The notes below the pieces were generated by a model. The model was given only the letters and a program-made list of their open reading frames with translations. It ran no database searches and had not been told where the DNA came from. Of a stretch of 64,000 nucleotides of DNA, positions 37,756-47,700 are shown piece by piece (position 1 is the stretch's first letter; every line of letters begins with the position of its first letter). The translations under genes were made by a program, and so were the position numbers. Origin of the DNA: Doris montereyensis (taxonomy: Eukaryota > Mollusca > Gastropoda > Nudibranchia > Dorididae). The stretch covers positions 107,501 through 171,500 of the forward strand of contig JAXRKP010000570.1 of assembly GCA_037039925.1 (NCBI GenBank), written 5' to 3'.

Positions 37756-37842
37756 CTGCATATTTGCTAACTGCTCCTTCTGTTGCTGCTGTAGTCTTCG
37801 CAGCGATTCCTGTTGTCTCTGTAACTCTAGCTGCTTTTCTTG
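37756..37842 (-). CDS. GIGYF: GIGYF exon (ESLRRLQQQQ helix)
   Basis: 29 codons, phase 0 both ends: QEKQLELQRQQESLRRLQQQ QKEQLANMQ, donor GTCAGC, acceptor TTTCATCCAG. It is close to the family's RQRQQQQEALRRLQQQ...LAQMK. Intact. It continues directly into LPASSNW of the next exon. Confidence 0.94.
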
Positions 37843-38373
37843 CTGGATGAAAAAATAATAAATAAAAACACGAAATTAAATCTAACTGTTTTACAAAAAA
37901 ACTAAGAAGCGGAAATGACAATAAGAACTGGCTTCTTGAAGAGGATGTAAATTTCATATAGATTCGATCATCTCTCTTTTTTAACAACTCATCGGTACAC
38001 ACACACACACACACACTCTCTCTCTTTCATTCTGCCTCTGCCTCTCTCTAAAAACAAACAAAAAGTGTAATCCCTCCAAAACCGTGCAACATTCATTGAA
38101 AAAAAGGCCATCTTTACCATCAAAACAAGGTGTCAAAGATATAAAAGAGCAAACAAGATTGAAATGCATGATACCTTTTTAAGAACCCTAAATAAAATCA
38201 ATTATTCCAACTTTCAGAGCACTTTTCAAGTTTTTCTAGAATCACAAGTGAACCTTGTTAAAGAGTGGAATATTTCATCATGAAAGACATGAATGCTCCA
38301 CCGACACAGACACACAAAACAAAACAAAAACAAAAAACGCCAAGAAAACTAACAATAAGAGTGGTGAGCGAAC

Positions 38374-38537
38374 CTGTTTGCGCTGCAACTCCTTCTCCTT
38401 CGCTTCTTTCTCCATTCTTTTCGTCCTCCTCTTGCATCTGCTGAAGTTCAATCTGGCGCTGGAGTTCCTCCTGGCGCCTGGATTCTCTATCCAGTTCTTG
38501 CTCTCTCAGCACCTCTTCCTCCTCTTCTTTCTTTCTC
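38374..38537 (-). CDS. GIGYF: GIGYF exon (charged helix)
   Basis: 164 bases: one base, then RKKEEEEEVLREQELDRESR and RQEELQRQIELQQMQEEDE in one frame. RMEKEAKEKELQRKQ follows in the next frame, which runs in phase into QEKQLEL. One surplus A in the GAAAAGAATGG run (about 38421) explains the break; the length also shows one base too many. Donor GTTCGC is weak. Acceptor TTACAAAG. Confidence 0.87.
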
Positions 38538-38689
38538 CTTTGTAAGAAAAACAAATGTGAAGGAAAATTTTAAAAACATGATGTGGACAATTTCTTAGCA
38601 AGGGGATCGATCTTCTCCAAACCAATTTCACTTTTAATATTGCGGCATAATGTCACTGACGTAAAGACAAGAGCGGAAGATTTGTTGGT

Positions 38690-38775
38690 CTGATTGCAGT
38701 TTTTCCTCTTCTACCACATACAGTGATATATTTTGAGTGAATGAGGAGGAACTAGTAGACAAAGGATACGAAAGA
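38690..38775 (-). mobile_element. SINE family C fragment
   Basis: TTTTTCCTCTTCTACCACAT ACAGTGATATATTTTGAGTG AATGAGGAGGAAC: a diverged 3' segment. Confidence 0.5.
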
Positions 38776-38794
38776 CCAAAAAAAAGGATTTTCT

Positions 38795-39115
38795 ATTTAA
38801 TTGGATTCAATTTACCACCCATATCCACAACTAAGTTGATCTCTGAGTTTTTGGTATCATATTTTTAATTTTGCCCGGACTGCCCTGTAAACAGTCAAGG
38901 GATCTTAAACGTGTACAGAATGTTGTGATCTGCACACGGGACCTCCTTTTTATCGTCCGTCTTCGATGGGACTAGGTGTCGATCCATCTACCTGGACCAG
39001 GGGGCTAGATTCTAGTCGAAAAAACTTGAAAATATATTTCAACCATTGACGGGGCTTGAACCCACTATCTTTTGGTTGAGAGGCTGCCTTGCCTCTGGAC
39101 AATCAAGTCCCCCCC
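38795..39115 (-). mobile_element. SINE family A, full copy
   Basis: From AATTGGATTCAATTTACCAC through AACTAAGTTGATCTCTGAGT, CAAGGGATCTTAAACGTGTA and GGGACTAGGTGTCGATCC to the head GGGGCTTGAACCCACTATCT TTTGGTTGAGAGGC. Confidence 0.88.
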
Positions 39116-39419
39116 GTGTGAAAAAACCAAAGGACTGCCATTAACTCCTGTCAACCACAAAAAAGACATATGGGAAGAAAAAACAAAAGAAAAAAGCCTT
39201 TGATCTTTTCTTTACATTGTCTGTCTCGCTGTCTCTCTCTCAAATACCAATTTGCATTTGACATTTTAACGATTCTTATAACCTTGTAACAACATATCTG
39301 TTGAGGGAATTAAAGATTATTCAAAGGAGACAGCCTGTATAACATACAATACTTACTAGACTGAAGCGACCATATAAAACCTCTATTATGAAATTATTCC
39401 TGGGATGGAAATGAAAAGA

Positions 39420-39535
39420 ATGAGCATTGTACAGTGATCTCAGGGTGAATTGAAAGGAAACAGCATGACAACAGAAATATTAAAGAGTAAAAGGAAAGAA
39501 GTAGGGCCTACCAGTCGCTCCGTCCACGGAAGTAA
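39420..39535 (-). mobile_element. SINE family C copy
   Basis: ATTGTACAGTGATCTCAGGG TGAATTGAAAGGAAACAGCA and TAAAAGGAAAGAAGTAGGGC CTACCAGTCGC. Confidence 0.78.
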
Positions 39536-39752
39536 AAACGAAATAATGGTCTTTAACTATTTCTTCACCGACGAAAGAAAGAAAAAAAAAGAGGAGTGAA
39601 TGATGAAGGAAGAGGGGAGTGTGGAGGTAAAGGATTCGACAGATGATAAGCACACTAATTTAAACTATCTCTTCTTCTGCTTCCTGCTGCTGCATCCACC
39701 ATGTAAACCTACACAAAGGGAAAAACAGCAAAAACAGAAAAAAAACCCTTAC

Positions 39753-39981
39753 CTAAGTTCCTCCTGTTCTCGCTGCTCTTCTAGCAGACGACGCTGTTTC
39801 TCCTCTTCCTTTCTTCGTTTCTCTTCTTGCTTTTTAGCCTCTTTTTCTCTTTTCTCTCGTCCTCCTGCCTTTTCTTCTCTTCTGCAGCCCTGCTTCTTTC
39901 TCGTTCTACTTGCTCCTTCTTCTGTCTGTCTATCTCTTGCATGATGTGCTGCTCCTCTTGTCTTCGAATTTCCTCGAGTTT
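39753..39981 (-). CDS. GIGYF: GIGYF exon (charged helix)
   Basis: 229 bases. It starts KLEEIRRQEEQHIMQEIDRQ KKEQVERERSRAAEEKRQED ERKEK and ends EAKKQEEKRRKEEEKQRRLL EEQREQEEL with two spare bases for the next exon. The two parts are in different frames. One missing A in the GAGAAAAAGAGG run (about 39840) restores both frame and phase. Uncorrected, the frame stops at a TAG in this exon. Acceptor TTTCAG, donor GTAAGG. Confidence 0.88.
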
Positions 39982-40084
39982 CTGAAAATCAAAGAATAGA
40001 GTAAATAAGCACAGCAGTAGCACGGTAGAAGACAAAAAGGGGACAGTCTTAGTTTCATTGGAATATATATAGCGTCCAATATAA

Positions 40085-40352
40085 GCAGTGGTCTCAAGAC
40101 AAAAGTGAAAAAGAAACAGCAAGATGAAAAGCAGTGGTCTCAAGACAAAAAGTGAAAAGAAACAGCAAGATGAAAAGCAGTGGTCTCAAGACAAAAGTGA
40201 AAAGAAACAGCAAGATGAAAAGCAGTGGTCTCAAGAGTGGAAACAGCAAGAAAAGCAGTGGTCTCAAGACAAAAAGAAACAGCAAGACGAAAAGCAGTGG
40301 TCTCAAGACAAAAGTGAAAAGAAACATCAAGACGAAAAGCAGTAGACAAAGT
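40085..40352 (-). repeat. about 47-bp satellite derived from SINE family C
   Basis: The unit AGCAGTGGTCTCAAGACAAA AGTGAAAAGAAACAGCAAGA TGAAA is repeated about six times, two of them shortened. The end AAACAGCAAGATGAAA and the start CAGTGGTCTCA match the inside of family C (GTGATCTCAGGGTG...GAGGAAACAGCAAGATGAAAG). Confidence 0.85.
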
Positions 40353-40424
40353 AAAAGGATACAAGTGTGACTAACAAATCTCTGGACAACCAGATATAAA
40401 AGCAATGGTTTTTTGTTTGGTTCA

Positions 40425-40730
40425 TTGAAATTTACCCTGTCCGCCATGTGCAGTGATCTCACGGTGAATTTGGTTCTATTCATTGAAATTGACCCAGTCC
40501 AACATAAGCTGTGATATCAGGGTGAATTAAGAACGAGGAAACACCAAGATGAAAGATAAGAGAAAAAATGAAGAGGAAAGAAGAAGGACCTTCCAGCAGC
40601 TTCCACCAACAGCACGCCCGAGGGTGAATTAAGAAGGAACAGCAAGATGAAAGATAAGTAGATAAGTGAAAGAGGAAAGGAATAGGGTGGGCCCTACCAG
40701 CATCACTCGCCAATCACCCGTCATTAAGTA
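40425..40730 (-). mobile_element. SINE family C cluster, two to three pieces
   Basis: GTTCATTGAAATTTACCCTG TCCGCC begins a first piece (40428), cut off by a second ATTCATTGAAATTGACCCAG (40475). A third body starts at GAGGGTGAATTAAGAAGGAA CAGC (40620). Confidence 0.75.
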
Positions 40731-40833
40731 ATTGGGAAAATTAGACAGACACATAGACGGACAGACAGATAGTACAAAGATAAAGAGAAACATGATGTGT
40801 ACACCACCAGAGCATGATTAAATGCCAACTTAC

Positions 40834-40996
40834 TTTCAGTTTCAAATGTTTCTGTCTCTCGAACTCTTCCTTTTCTCTTTGAACCTCTTGCCTCTGTCTT
40901 TCTATTTCTTCCTTCCGTTGGCGGAGCTCTTCTGCTTACTTTCTATCTCCTCCTGTCGGATACGCTCTTCCTCTTGCTGCCTTCCTTCTTCAGATC
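40834..40996 (-). CDS. GIGYF: GIGYF exon (charged helix)
   Basis: About 163 bases. It reads GRQQEEERIRQEEIESK in one frame, then EELRQRKEEIERQRQEVQRE and KEEFERQKHLKLK in another, ending at donor GTAAGT. A missing A in the AGTAAGCAG stretch (about 40938) would join them. The 5' edge is less certain: acceptor TTATAAG is weak, and the phase with the exon at 41823 does not fit without another one-base change. Confidence 0.82.
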
Positions 40997-41399
40997 CTTA
41001 TAACGGTTGCATAACAAGAAAGGGGGAAAACAAAAACAAAAAAAAAGAATTAAAGAGGGTGGGAGTATTATTGCACTTTTCAGTGTGATTAATAGCTGCA
41101 AATACCATGCAAAACTGAACTAAAGGACAGCATACACAAATGATACTTTTATCAATTCCTGCAATTTTTCTTTCATTCTTATTCGTCACTATCAAACGAG
41201 CAATGAAAAAAACGTAAGGCGTTCTCAAGCATCAACCGCCATTCTATTCTCCTATAGTTGACTGGCTACTGGGCATTTGAAACACACCATGCACACATAT
41301 AAAAAGCATCCTATAATAGAATGTATTTACAAGGTAAACCAAGCACATTCTTATGTCATTAACAGCAATTAAAAATTAAGACCCATAAACGCACAATTA

Positions 41400-41692
41400 T
41401 CAAACTCAAAGGTTGTGGGTTAAAGCCCCACCGACGGTTGACAGATTGCCTTGAGTATTTTTCGAGTAAGATTTATCCCCCCCCCTCCTCCCCCGGTCCA
41501 GGTAGGTGGATCGATCGACACTTAGTCACATTAGTGACAGACTACAAAAGCTAGTCAGTCTGCAGATCACAACACTCTGTGCACCTTTAAGACACCCTCG
41601 GCTGTTTACAAGGCAGTCCGAGCAAAATTAAAATATCCTACCACAAACCCTGAGATCACCTTAGTTGTGGATGTGGGTAAATAATCAAATTA
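41400..41692 (+). mobile_element. SINE family A, plus orientation
   Basis: B-box-like GGGTTAAAGCCCCACC head at 41417, CCGGTCCAGGTAGGTGGATC, CAGATCACAACACTCTGTGC and AAACCCTGAGATCACCTTAG, then TTGTGGATGTGGGTAAATAA TC. It shows the element in sense direction, ending in the tail shared with family C. Confidence 0.87.
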
Positions 41693-41822
41693 AACCTGGC
41701 GGTCAACCTTGAAAGGATTGAAAGACTGTAAGACAAGAGACACGAGACACGTGAACAGAATGCACCGTACTCTTGGAACCTTAGGATAAAAAAAAAAGCG
41801 AAAACAGTTAGATGGCACTCAC

Positions 41823-41919
41823 TTTTTCTTTTTCTCTAGCTGAGCCAAAAGTGCAGGGTTCATGTTTGGGTTACTTTCATCAATATCCCATAGTGAAGAA
41901 GGCTGTGGTGGCCAAACAT
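41823..41919 (-). CDS. GIGYF: GIGYF exon (VWPPQPSSLWDIDE)
   Basis: 97 bases: two bases, then VWPPQPSSLWDIDESNPNMN and PALLAQLEKKKK, donor GTGAGT, acceptor TTTCAACCAG. It matches the family's TVWEGGSVWDLP...PALEQLQQLEK. The first codon joins to the exon at 43036 as Asn. It ends in an A-rich run. Confidence 0.92.
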
Positions 41920-42344
41920 CTGGTTGAAAAAGGTGTAACCATATATAATGCATATATGTTATCAAAAAAATGACTGAGAAATGTCTACACCATTTCACCA
42001 CATGAACAACTCCCATTACCATCTGGGATATTAGTGGGGGGGGTTTCTTCCTCCACAATTACCACTCACAGTGTACCAATGGTTACAGAGGAAATCATGA
42101 AAACTTTTACGACAAAGAAAAAAATAATATACTATAGAAAAATACAAGAAATTTTAGTTTCCATCTTCTCATGCATTCACCAATACACGCTCTTGCAGAC
42201 AGCTTAGAGCTAAAAGTCAAAATTGTCGTATAGATCTTATTGTTTTAAAAGGGGAAATTTTTCATTTGTTTATTTCTTTTATCTCATTCTTTCTCATATC
42301 TGTAAATGAGTCATCACCACACTGCAACCTTTATGATAATAATG

Positions 42345-42635
42345 CATCAGTGGCTGAGTGGTCAGGCTGCCAGATTTGAGATCATCCCATCCCAGGTTCG
42401 AATTCTAGCAAAGCCAGGTCCAACGTTGTGTTCCTTGGGAAAGACACGTAACATGCATTTTTCCCCCATTCCTCAACCCAGGTGAAAATGGGTACAAGCA
42501 CAGCTTGGGAGTAAAAACCTGCATCAGACTAGCAGTCTGTCCAGGAGGTGGTTATGCTCACCTGTTTCGATTCGTGTTACAGAAACCAGGATAAGATCTG
42601 TTTCTATGAGCCATAATGGCCTTCGAGGAACTTTT
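42345..42635 (+). mobile_element. SINE family B, plus orientation, full copy
   Basis: The head shows an A-box-like GTGGCTGAGTGGTCAGGCTG and a B-box-like CAGGTTCGAATTCTAG, then GTTCCTTGGGAAAGACACGT and CAGACTAGCAGTCTGTCCAG GAGG. The tail is AATGGCCTTCGAGGAACTTT. The best sense-strand example of this family here. Confidence 0.88.
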
Positions 42636-42972
42636 TCTCCTCTCTCCTTTTCTCCCTTCTGTGCTCCCTTCTCTCCTTCTTTTCTCCCTTCTCTCCTTCT
42701 GCTCTCTCCTCTCCTCTCCTTCTTCTCTCTTCTTTTCTCTCTTCTCTCTTCTTCTCCCTTCTCTCCTTTTCCCCTTCTCTCCTTTCCTCCCTTCTCTCCT
42801 TTCCTTCCTTTCCTTTTCTTTCTTTCCTCCCTTTTCTCCTTTCCTCCCTTTTCTCCTTCTTTTCTCCCTTCTCTCCTTCTTTTCTCCCTTCTCTCTTTTC
42901 TCCCTTCTCCTTTTCTCCCTTCTTTCCTTTTTTCCACCCTTCTCTCCTTTTCTCCTTCTTTTCTCCCTAGAC
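42632..42972. repeat. Polypyrimidine minisatellite, about 340 bp
   Basis: TTCTCCCTTCTCTCCTT-type units without purines for long stretches, starting at the SINE B tail. Frames on either strand are repeat translations. It begins about 65 bp past the donor of the GIGYF exon at 43036 (minus strand). Confidence 0.92.
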
Positions 42973-43035
42973 TACGGCAACGAGATGGGATCTTAGGCCC
43001 AAAGGGTTGAGCAAATTTATGAGGAAAGCACTCAC

Positions 43036-43225
43036 TGGTCCCTGAGGGCTGCTGTTTGATTGCCCACACAGAGCCGTTCTCACCGCTGTCCGGCGTGCTT
43101 GTGGGTGTTGAGGCCACGGCAAAAGACATGGCTGGTGGTGGTGGTGGTGGTGGTGTGGTCATGTTGATGGACGGATGAGATAAGGCGGGCCCAATGCCCC
43201 AACACCACCCTCCGGAAGGCTTTCA
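43036..43225 (-). CDS. GIGYF: GIGYF exon (TPDSGENGSVWAIKQQ)
   Basis: 190 bases. An early frame reads ESLPEGGVG; the following frame reads GIGPALSHPSINMTTPPPPP PPAMSFAVASTP and TSTPDSGENGSVWAIKQQPS GT, donor GTGAGT. It matches the family's SVSVPDTGSIWELQP. One missing G in the GTTGGGGCATT run (about 43192) would join the two frames. Two bases from the exon at 45153 plus the first T make Ser. Confidence 0.88.
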
Positions 43226-43477
43226 CTGGAAACATAAACAGGGCGTGATGGTGAATAAGAAACTGAGATAATACTAATAACAGCGACGACAACAAATCGC
43301 TCTGGACAGCAGTGGGGAACCATCACACAAGAGAGAGAGAGAGATAAAAAGATTTCTTGCCATGACTAGCGGCATCACGAGTCGTGTAATCTCTTAGGAG
43401 GCCAACGCTTCAATAAACGGGGGAGATGTCAGTTGTAAAGTTTGTTCCAAACTGAAGTGGTGAGAGGGTGAGTTTGT

Positions 43478-43600
43478 TTTATCGAAACTTACACAGTCCA
43501 CCACATGCGGCGATTTCAGGGTGAATTAAGAGGAAACAAACCAGATGAAAGACAAATAATAGAGTGAAAGGAAAGGAGTAGGACCTACCAGTGGCCCACC
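43478..43600 (-). mobile_element. SINE family C copy
   Basis: ATCGAAACTTACACAGTCCA CC, GCGATTTCAGGGTGAATTAA GAGGAAACAAACC, and the head GAGTAGGACCTACCAGTGGC CCACCCACCG. Confidence 0.82.
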
Positions 43601-44700
43601 CACCGTCCAGGAAAAGGAGAGAGAGGGAGATAGAAGAGATTGAGGGTATCACTCCAGAAACTTGGCGCTTGCTCGTTGAATTTGGAAGAAAGAAACTGGG
43701 CACTTTTGTCTCTCTCTTTTTATGATAAGGTGCGTGAAAATGAAATAAAGCAAAATAACAAATTGAGAACAGCTAAAGGACACAGATGATAACAGAAATC
43801 GAAGACAAACCGGCCAACTTTACAGACCAATTTTCTTATTAAATTTTAAGCATACAAACACCCACACATAAACAACTGTTGTGACACTTGCAATTTAGGT
43901 CACTTTGAGATCTCATGCAAGCAGGTATGCTTAGACTGAAATCCTAACCTACAGCATTATACTTGACAAACCCTAACCTGCTATGCTGTCATTTAAAAGC
44001 TCCCTACATGGATAAAGCTAAAAGAAAAAGAAAACAATTTCAAAAGGAAATTCCCGGTCAATGAACTTTCCCTCTTTTTTTCACACACACACACCCCCTC
44101 TCCTTTTTTTCTTCTCTTTTCTTAGATTATCATTATTGAACTCGAAGTATTTCCCATTTACATCAACTTTGGCCAATTTCTGTATCACTTATAGTTTGTG
44201 CTTTACATAGCATGATGACCAAGGGTGATAAATATCTAAGATGAAAAATAGAGAATAAGCATTTAGCAGGAGAAACAAATAAAATACCTCAGAATAGTAC
44301 TACTGCACAATTACGATTCTTGCAACTTTTTTTTCAAAATGTCAGCATACAGGTGACAAATAAAAGAAAAACATCCAAAGTTTTTTTTCTCTCTGAGAGT
44401 TGGAATATACCAAACACCTCCGCAAAGTTCCCTCTTTAGAGATCGATGTGCCTGTCTAGCATGCAAACAAATGACTAGTTATGACTATGATGCCACGGCC
44501 AAGTGCGATCAAGTCTATTCCGTTTAAAGGGGAAAAGGCAGTTTGTTACTAAAAAAGGAGATTGGAAAATCAAGAGACGTTAATCACTTATTCATTGCTT
44601 ATATCTAATCAAAATATCAAAATAGGGGGACAAGATGACCTATTGGTTATAGACAATACGCTGTGACCAAGAGGTACTGATTGATGCCCCACTCTACATT
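43600..44700. other. GIGYF intron, nothing recognised
   Basis: AT-rich sequence with short (CA)n and poly-T at 44081-44110. No coding similarity. Confidence 0.4.
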
Positions 44701-44721
44701 TCATTTTCTTTCCTTGGGCTT

Positions 44722-44895
44722 TTGATTTGATATTACCCACGTCCACAACCAATGTGATCTCAGGATTTTGGAAGGATATTTTTATTTTGCCCGAACTGCC
44801 CTGTAAACACAGTCGAGGGATCATCTTGAACGTGCAGAGTGTTGTGATCAGTACACGGAAACTCCTTTTATCGAACGTCTCCCATGGAACCACCT
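44722..44895 (-). mobile_element. SINE family A, headless copy
   Basis: GATTTGATATTACCCACGTC CACAACCAATGTGATCTCAG G, CCGAACTGCCCTGTAAACAC, GTGTTGTGATCAGTACACGG and TTATCGAACGTCTCCCATGG. Confidence 0.82.
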
Positions 44896-45152
44896 CCTAT
44901 GGTATTGAACATAAGCCTGATGATGGCCTATATTCCTGACATGGGTTCGGAGCCTGCGCGGACAGCGGCACTAATTTTTTTTCTTTTTAAAAATATTTAC
45001 CCGATTGATTATGAATATGATGGCAGTTTATGACTGAAATAATTAGACACCGGCTGAACCGAAGCCTCTAAATCTAATCTTGCGTTTTTTGAAGAACTAT
45101 CTCAACACCTCAACTTTCTCTTATGGGAAGAAGGTACAGTAACAGTCCTGAC

Positions 45153-45404
45153 CTGGATGAAATTTGTGGTTGTTGGTCTGGTGGTGGTGATGGTTGTGCT
45201 TGACTTGTGGCTTGTTGCTGTTGTTGTTGTTGTTGTTGTTGCTGTTGCTGATGAAGAAGCATTTGATGCTGCTGGAATTGTTGCATAAACAGTGGATTTG
45301 TTTGCATCATCATCTGCATGGTCAAATGCTGCTGCTGCTCCACACTGAGCGATTTGAAACTCTCCTGCTCCTGAAGTTTTGACAACGCCTGCACTTGCAT
45401 TTGT
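45153..45404 (-). CDS. GIGYF: GIGYF exon, Gln-rich segment
   Basis: 252 bases: one base, then QMQVQALSKLQEQESFKSLS, VEQQQHLTMQMMMQTNPLFM, QQFQQHQMLLH, a run of about 13 Gln and ATSQAQPSPPPDQQPQISS, with two spare bases at donor GTCAGG. The acceptor is CCTATGTCAG. The position after the GYF domain and the Q-rich make-up match the family. Gln codons are mixed CAA/CAG. Intact. Confidence 0.92.
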
Positions 45405-45587
45405 CTGACATAGGTAGAGGACGGACAAAAAGAGATTAGAGGGAGGGAGTAAAGAGAGAAAGAAATTTAGGATCAATTAAAGAACACAAACTATAACACA
45501 AATTACAAATTAGTAAAAACTATATAACAATCTCAATCTGACCCTAAATGCAGATTAACAGACGATTTGTTGCACTAATTCACCCTG

Positions 45588-46048
45588 TTAGCTACCCTGT
45601 CCACCTTATTCAATGATCTTCAGGATAAAATAAAAGGAATCAGCAAGATGGGAAGAAGTAGGAGCTATCAGAAGCACCCACCAACTGCTTACAAAAGTCA
45701 TGTGAAAGAATGAAAGGGAAGAAGTAGGAGCCATCAGAAGTACCCACCAACTGCTTACAAAAGTCATGTGAAAGAATGAAAGGAAGAAGTAAGAGCCATC
45801 AGAAGCACCCACCAACTGCTTACAAAAGTCATGTGAAAGAATGAAAGGGAAGAAGTAAGAGCCATCAGAAGCACCCACCAACTGCTTACAAAAGTCATGT
45901 GAAAGAATCAGAAGCAACAAAGGAAGAAGAATATAGCCATCAGAAGCACCCACCAACTGCTTACAAAAGTCATGTGAAAGAATGAAAGGGAAGAAGAGCC
46001 ATCAGAAGCACCCACCAACTGCTTACAAAAGACATGTGAAAGAATGAA
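45588..46048 (-). repeat. about 62-bp satellite derived from SINE family C
   Basis: The left edge is the family C 3' end (CACCCTGTTAGCTACCCTGT CC...GATCTTCAGGATAAAATAAA). From 45650 a unit GGGAAGAAGTAGGAGCCATC AGAAGCACCCACCAACTGCT TACAAAAGTCATGTGAAAGA ATGAAA is repeated six to seven times. GAAGTAGGAxCxATCAGxAG CACCCACCAACTGC is the family C head. Confidence 0.87.
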
Positions 46049-46074
46049 ATGGTTGATAAGAGCTCAGCAACATT

Positions 46075-46690
46075 TTCAAAAAAGACTATAGTGGACAAAC
46101 AAAATAAATCATGTTAGGTACAATTTTAAAAAAATAATAATAAAAAAGCTTTTAAATAAGAATAAAAATAATAATAATAATAATTAAGATAATAAAATTT
46201 CGAATGAAGGGCTGCTTTCTTTCCACCGATAAATGGTTATGATCTATAAACAATTATTTCACGGCAGATTCCAAGTGCAACAAAAAATAAATCATGTTAG
46301 GTACAATAAAAATGCTCAGTGATGGTGGGCAAATCGCAAAACAGCTTTTAAAGTAAGAGTAACAAAAAGCTCTCATAAAAAGATTTTAGTTTTAAGATAA
46401 AAATTTAATGAAGGGCTGCTTTTTGGCTAATTTTTTGAAATGGAAGCATCTAGTTACTATAAATCCATTTATGACTGAAAGACTTTTCAATAAACAATAA
46501 AATCTTTCAATCGGCATGGTGATCAAGAATCCAGACATATTCTTTAAATGGTTAAATAAGGAGTAAGATATTATTTAATTTATCTCACATTTAAATGCGA
46601 CAGCAACAAAAAATATTTTATGTTAAAAATAATATTGAAAAATGCTTAATATTTTAATAAAAACAGCTTTTAAAAAGATATGAAAATCCA
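46075..46690. repeat. Diverged ~200-bp tandem copies, AT-rich
   Basis: CAACAAAAAATAAATCATGT TAGGTACAAT and GAATGAAGGGCTGCTTTCTT / TTTAATGAAGGGCTGCTTTT recur in order at 46095-46225 and 46280-46425. A weaker third pass starts at about 46605. Confidence 0.7.
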
Positions 46691-46939
46691 TAAAAAACCA
46701 GTGAAAATTCAGTTCCCAATAATGAAATACTCTTCTAGTTTTAAAATTTAATCTCTGGCATTGAAATAAGACTGAAAGTTTTCAATAAATGTTGTATGCT
46801 AGAAATCACATGGTGATCAAAAGGGAAATTGAAAATCTTTTATTGGTTTATGAAACAGCCATACTCCGCATATAGAATAAACCTTTTAGGTTATTAAAAA
46901 TCAACTGATGAACGCATCGGCAAAAGTGTTAAAAATTCT

Positions 46940-47523
46940 AGAGTTTAGTCTTTTAGTTTTAACACACTAAATAAACCTTTTAGTTTTAACACTCACTCCG
47001 CATTAAATAAATCTTTTAGTTTTAACACTCGATCTGCATTAAATAAACCTTTTAGTTTTAACACCACTCCGCATTAAATAAATCTTTTAGTTTTAACACT
47101 CGATCTGCATTAAATAAACCTTTTAGTTTTAACACTCATCTGCATTAAATAAATCTTTAGTTTTAACACTCACTGCATTAAATAAACCTTTAGTTTTAAC
47201 ACTCACTCTGCATTAAATAAACCTTTTAGTTTTAACACTCACTCTGCATTAAATAAACCTTTTAGTTTTAACACTCACTCTGCATTAAATAAACCTTTTA
47301 GTTTTAACATTCACTGCATTAAATAAATCTTTTAGTTTTAACACTCACTCTGCATTAAATAAACCTTTTAGTTTTAACATTCACTGCATTAAATAAATCT
47401 TTTAGTTTTAACATTTCACTGCTAAATAAATCTTTTAGTTTTTAACACTTACTGCATTAATTAAATCTTTCAAATTTTAACGCTGGCTGCATTAAATAAA
47501 TCTTTTAGTTTTAACACTCACTG
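46940..47523 (-). repeat. 34-36-bp minisatellite built from a GIGYF splice donor
   Basis: On the minus strand the unit is TTTATTTAATGCAGTGAGTG TTAAAACTAAAAGA. About 17 copies follow each other from the exon end at 47522 down to about 46940. The exon itself ends TTTTTTAATGCA|GTGAGTGTTAAAACTAAA, so the unit contains the last exon bases and the donor. Some units have TGCAGAGTGAGTG or TGCAGATCGAGTG. Confidence 0.92.
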
Positions 47524-47700
47524 CATTAAAAAAGTCTGTTGTTTAATATATTCCTGCTGGGCTATAAATTGCTGGAAAACCATTGGGTCGCCGATGGAGG
47601 ACCGCTGAGGTCCAACCAGACCGGGCATGAGGTGGGGAACCATGGAGGGCATTGTGAGGGTGGGGCTGTTGTGACATGGGGCATTTCTTCTGGTGAGGAG
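47522..47700 (-). CDS. GIGYF: GIGYF exon downstream of GYF
   Basis: 59 codons plus two bases: LLTRRNAPCHNSPTLTMPSM, VPHLMPGLVGPQRSSIGDPM, VFQQFIAQQEYIKQQTFLM, then CA|GTGAGT. Phases fit both neighbours: the spare CA plus A gives Gln. The acceptor is taken as CATTAGACGACCAG because that keeps phase 0. QQFIAQQEYIKQQ corresponds to the family's QQFLIQQQYAQ. Intact. Confidence 0.88.

Noticed and set aside
42524..43162. 212-residue minus-strand frame from MTTPPPPPPP into a Lys/Glu/Arg-rich tail
   Set aside because: The first part is the GIGYF exon; the rest runs past a GTGAGT donor into the polypyrimidine repeat and a SINE.
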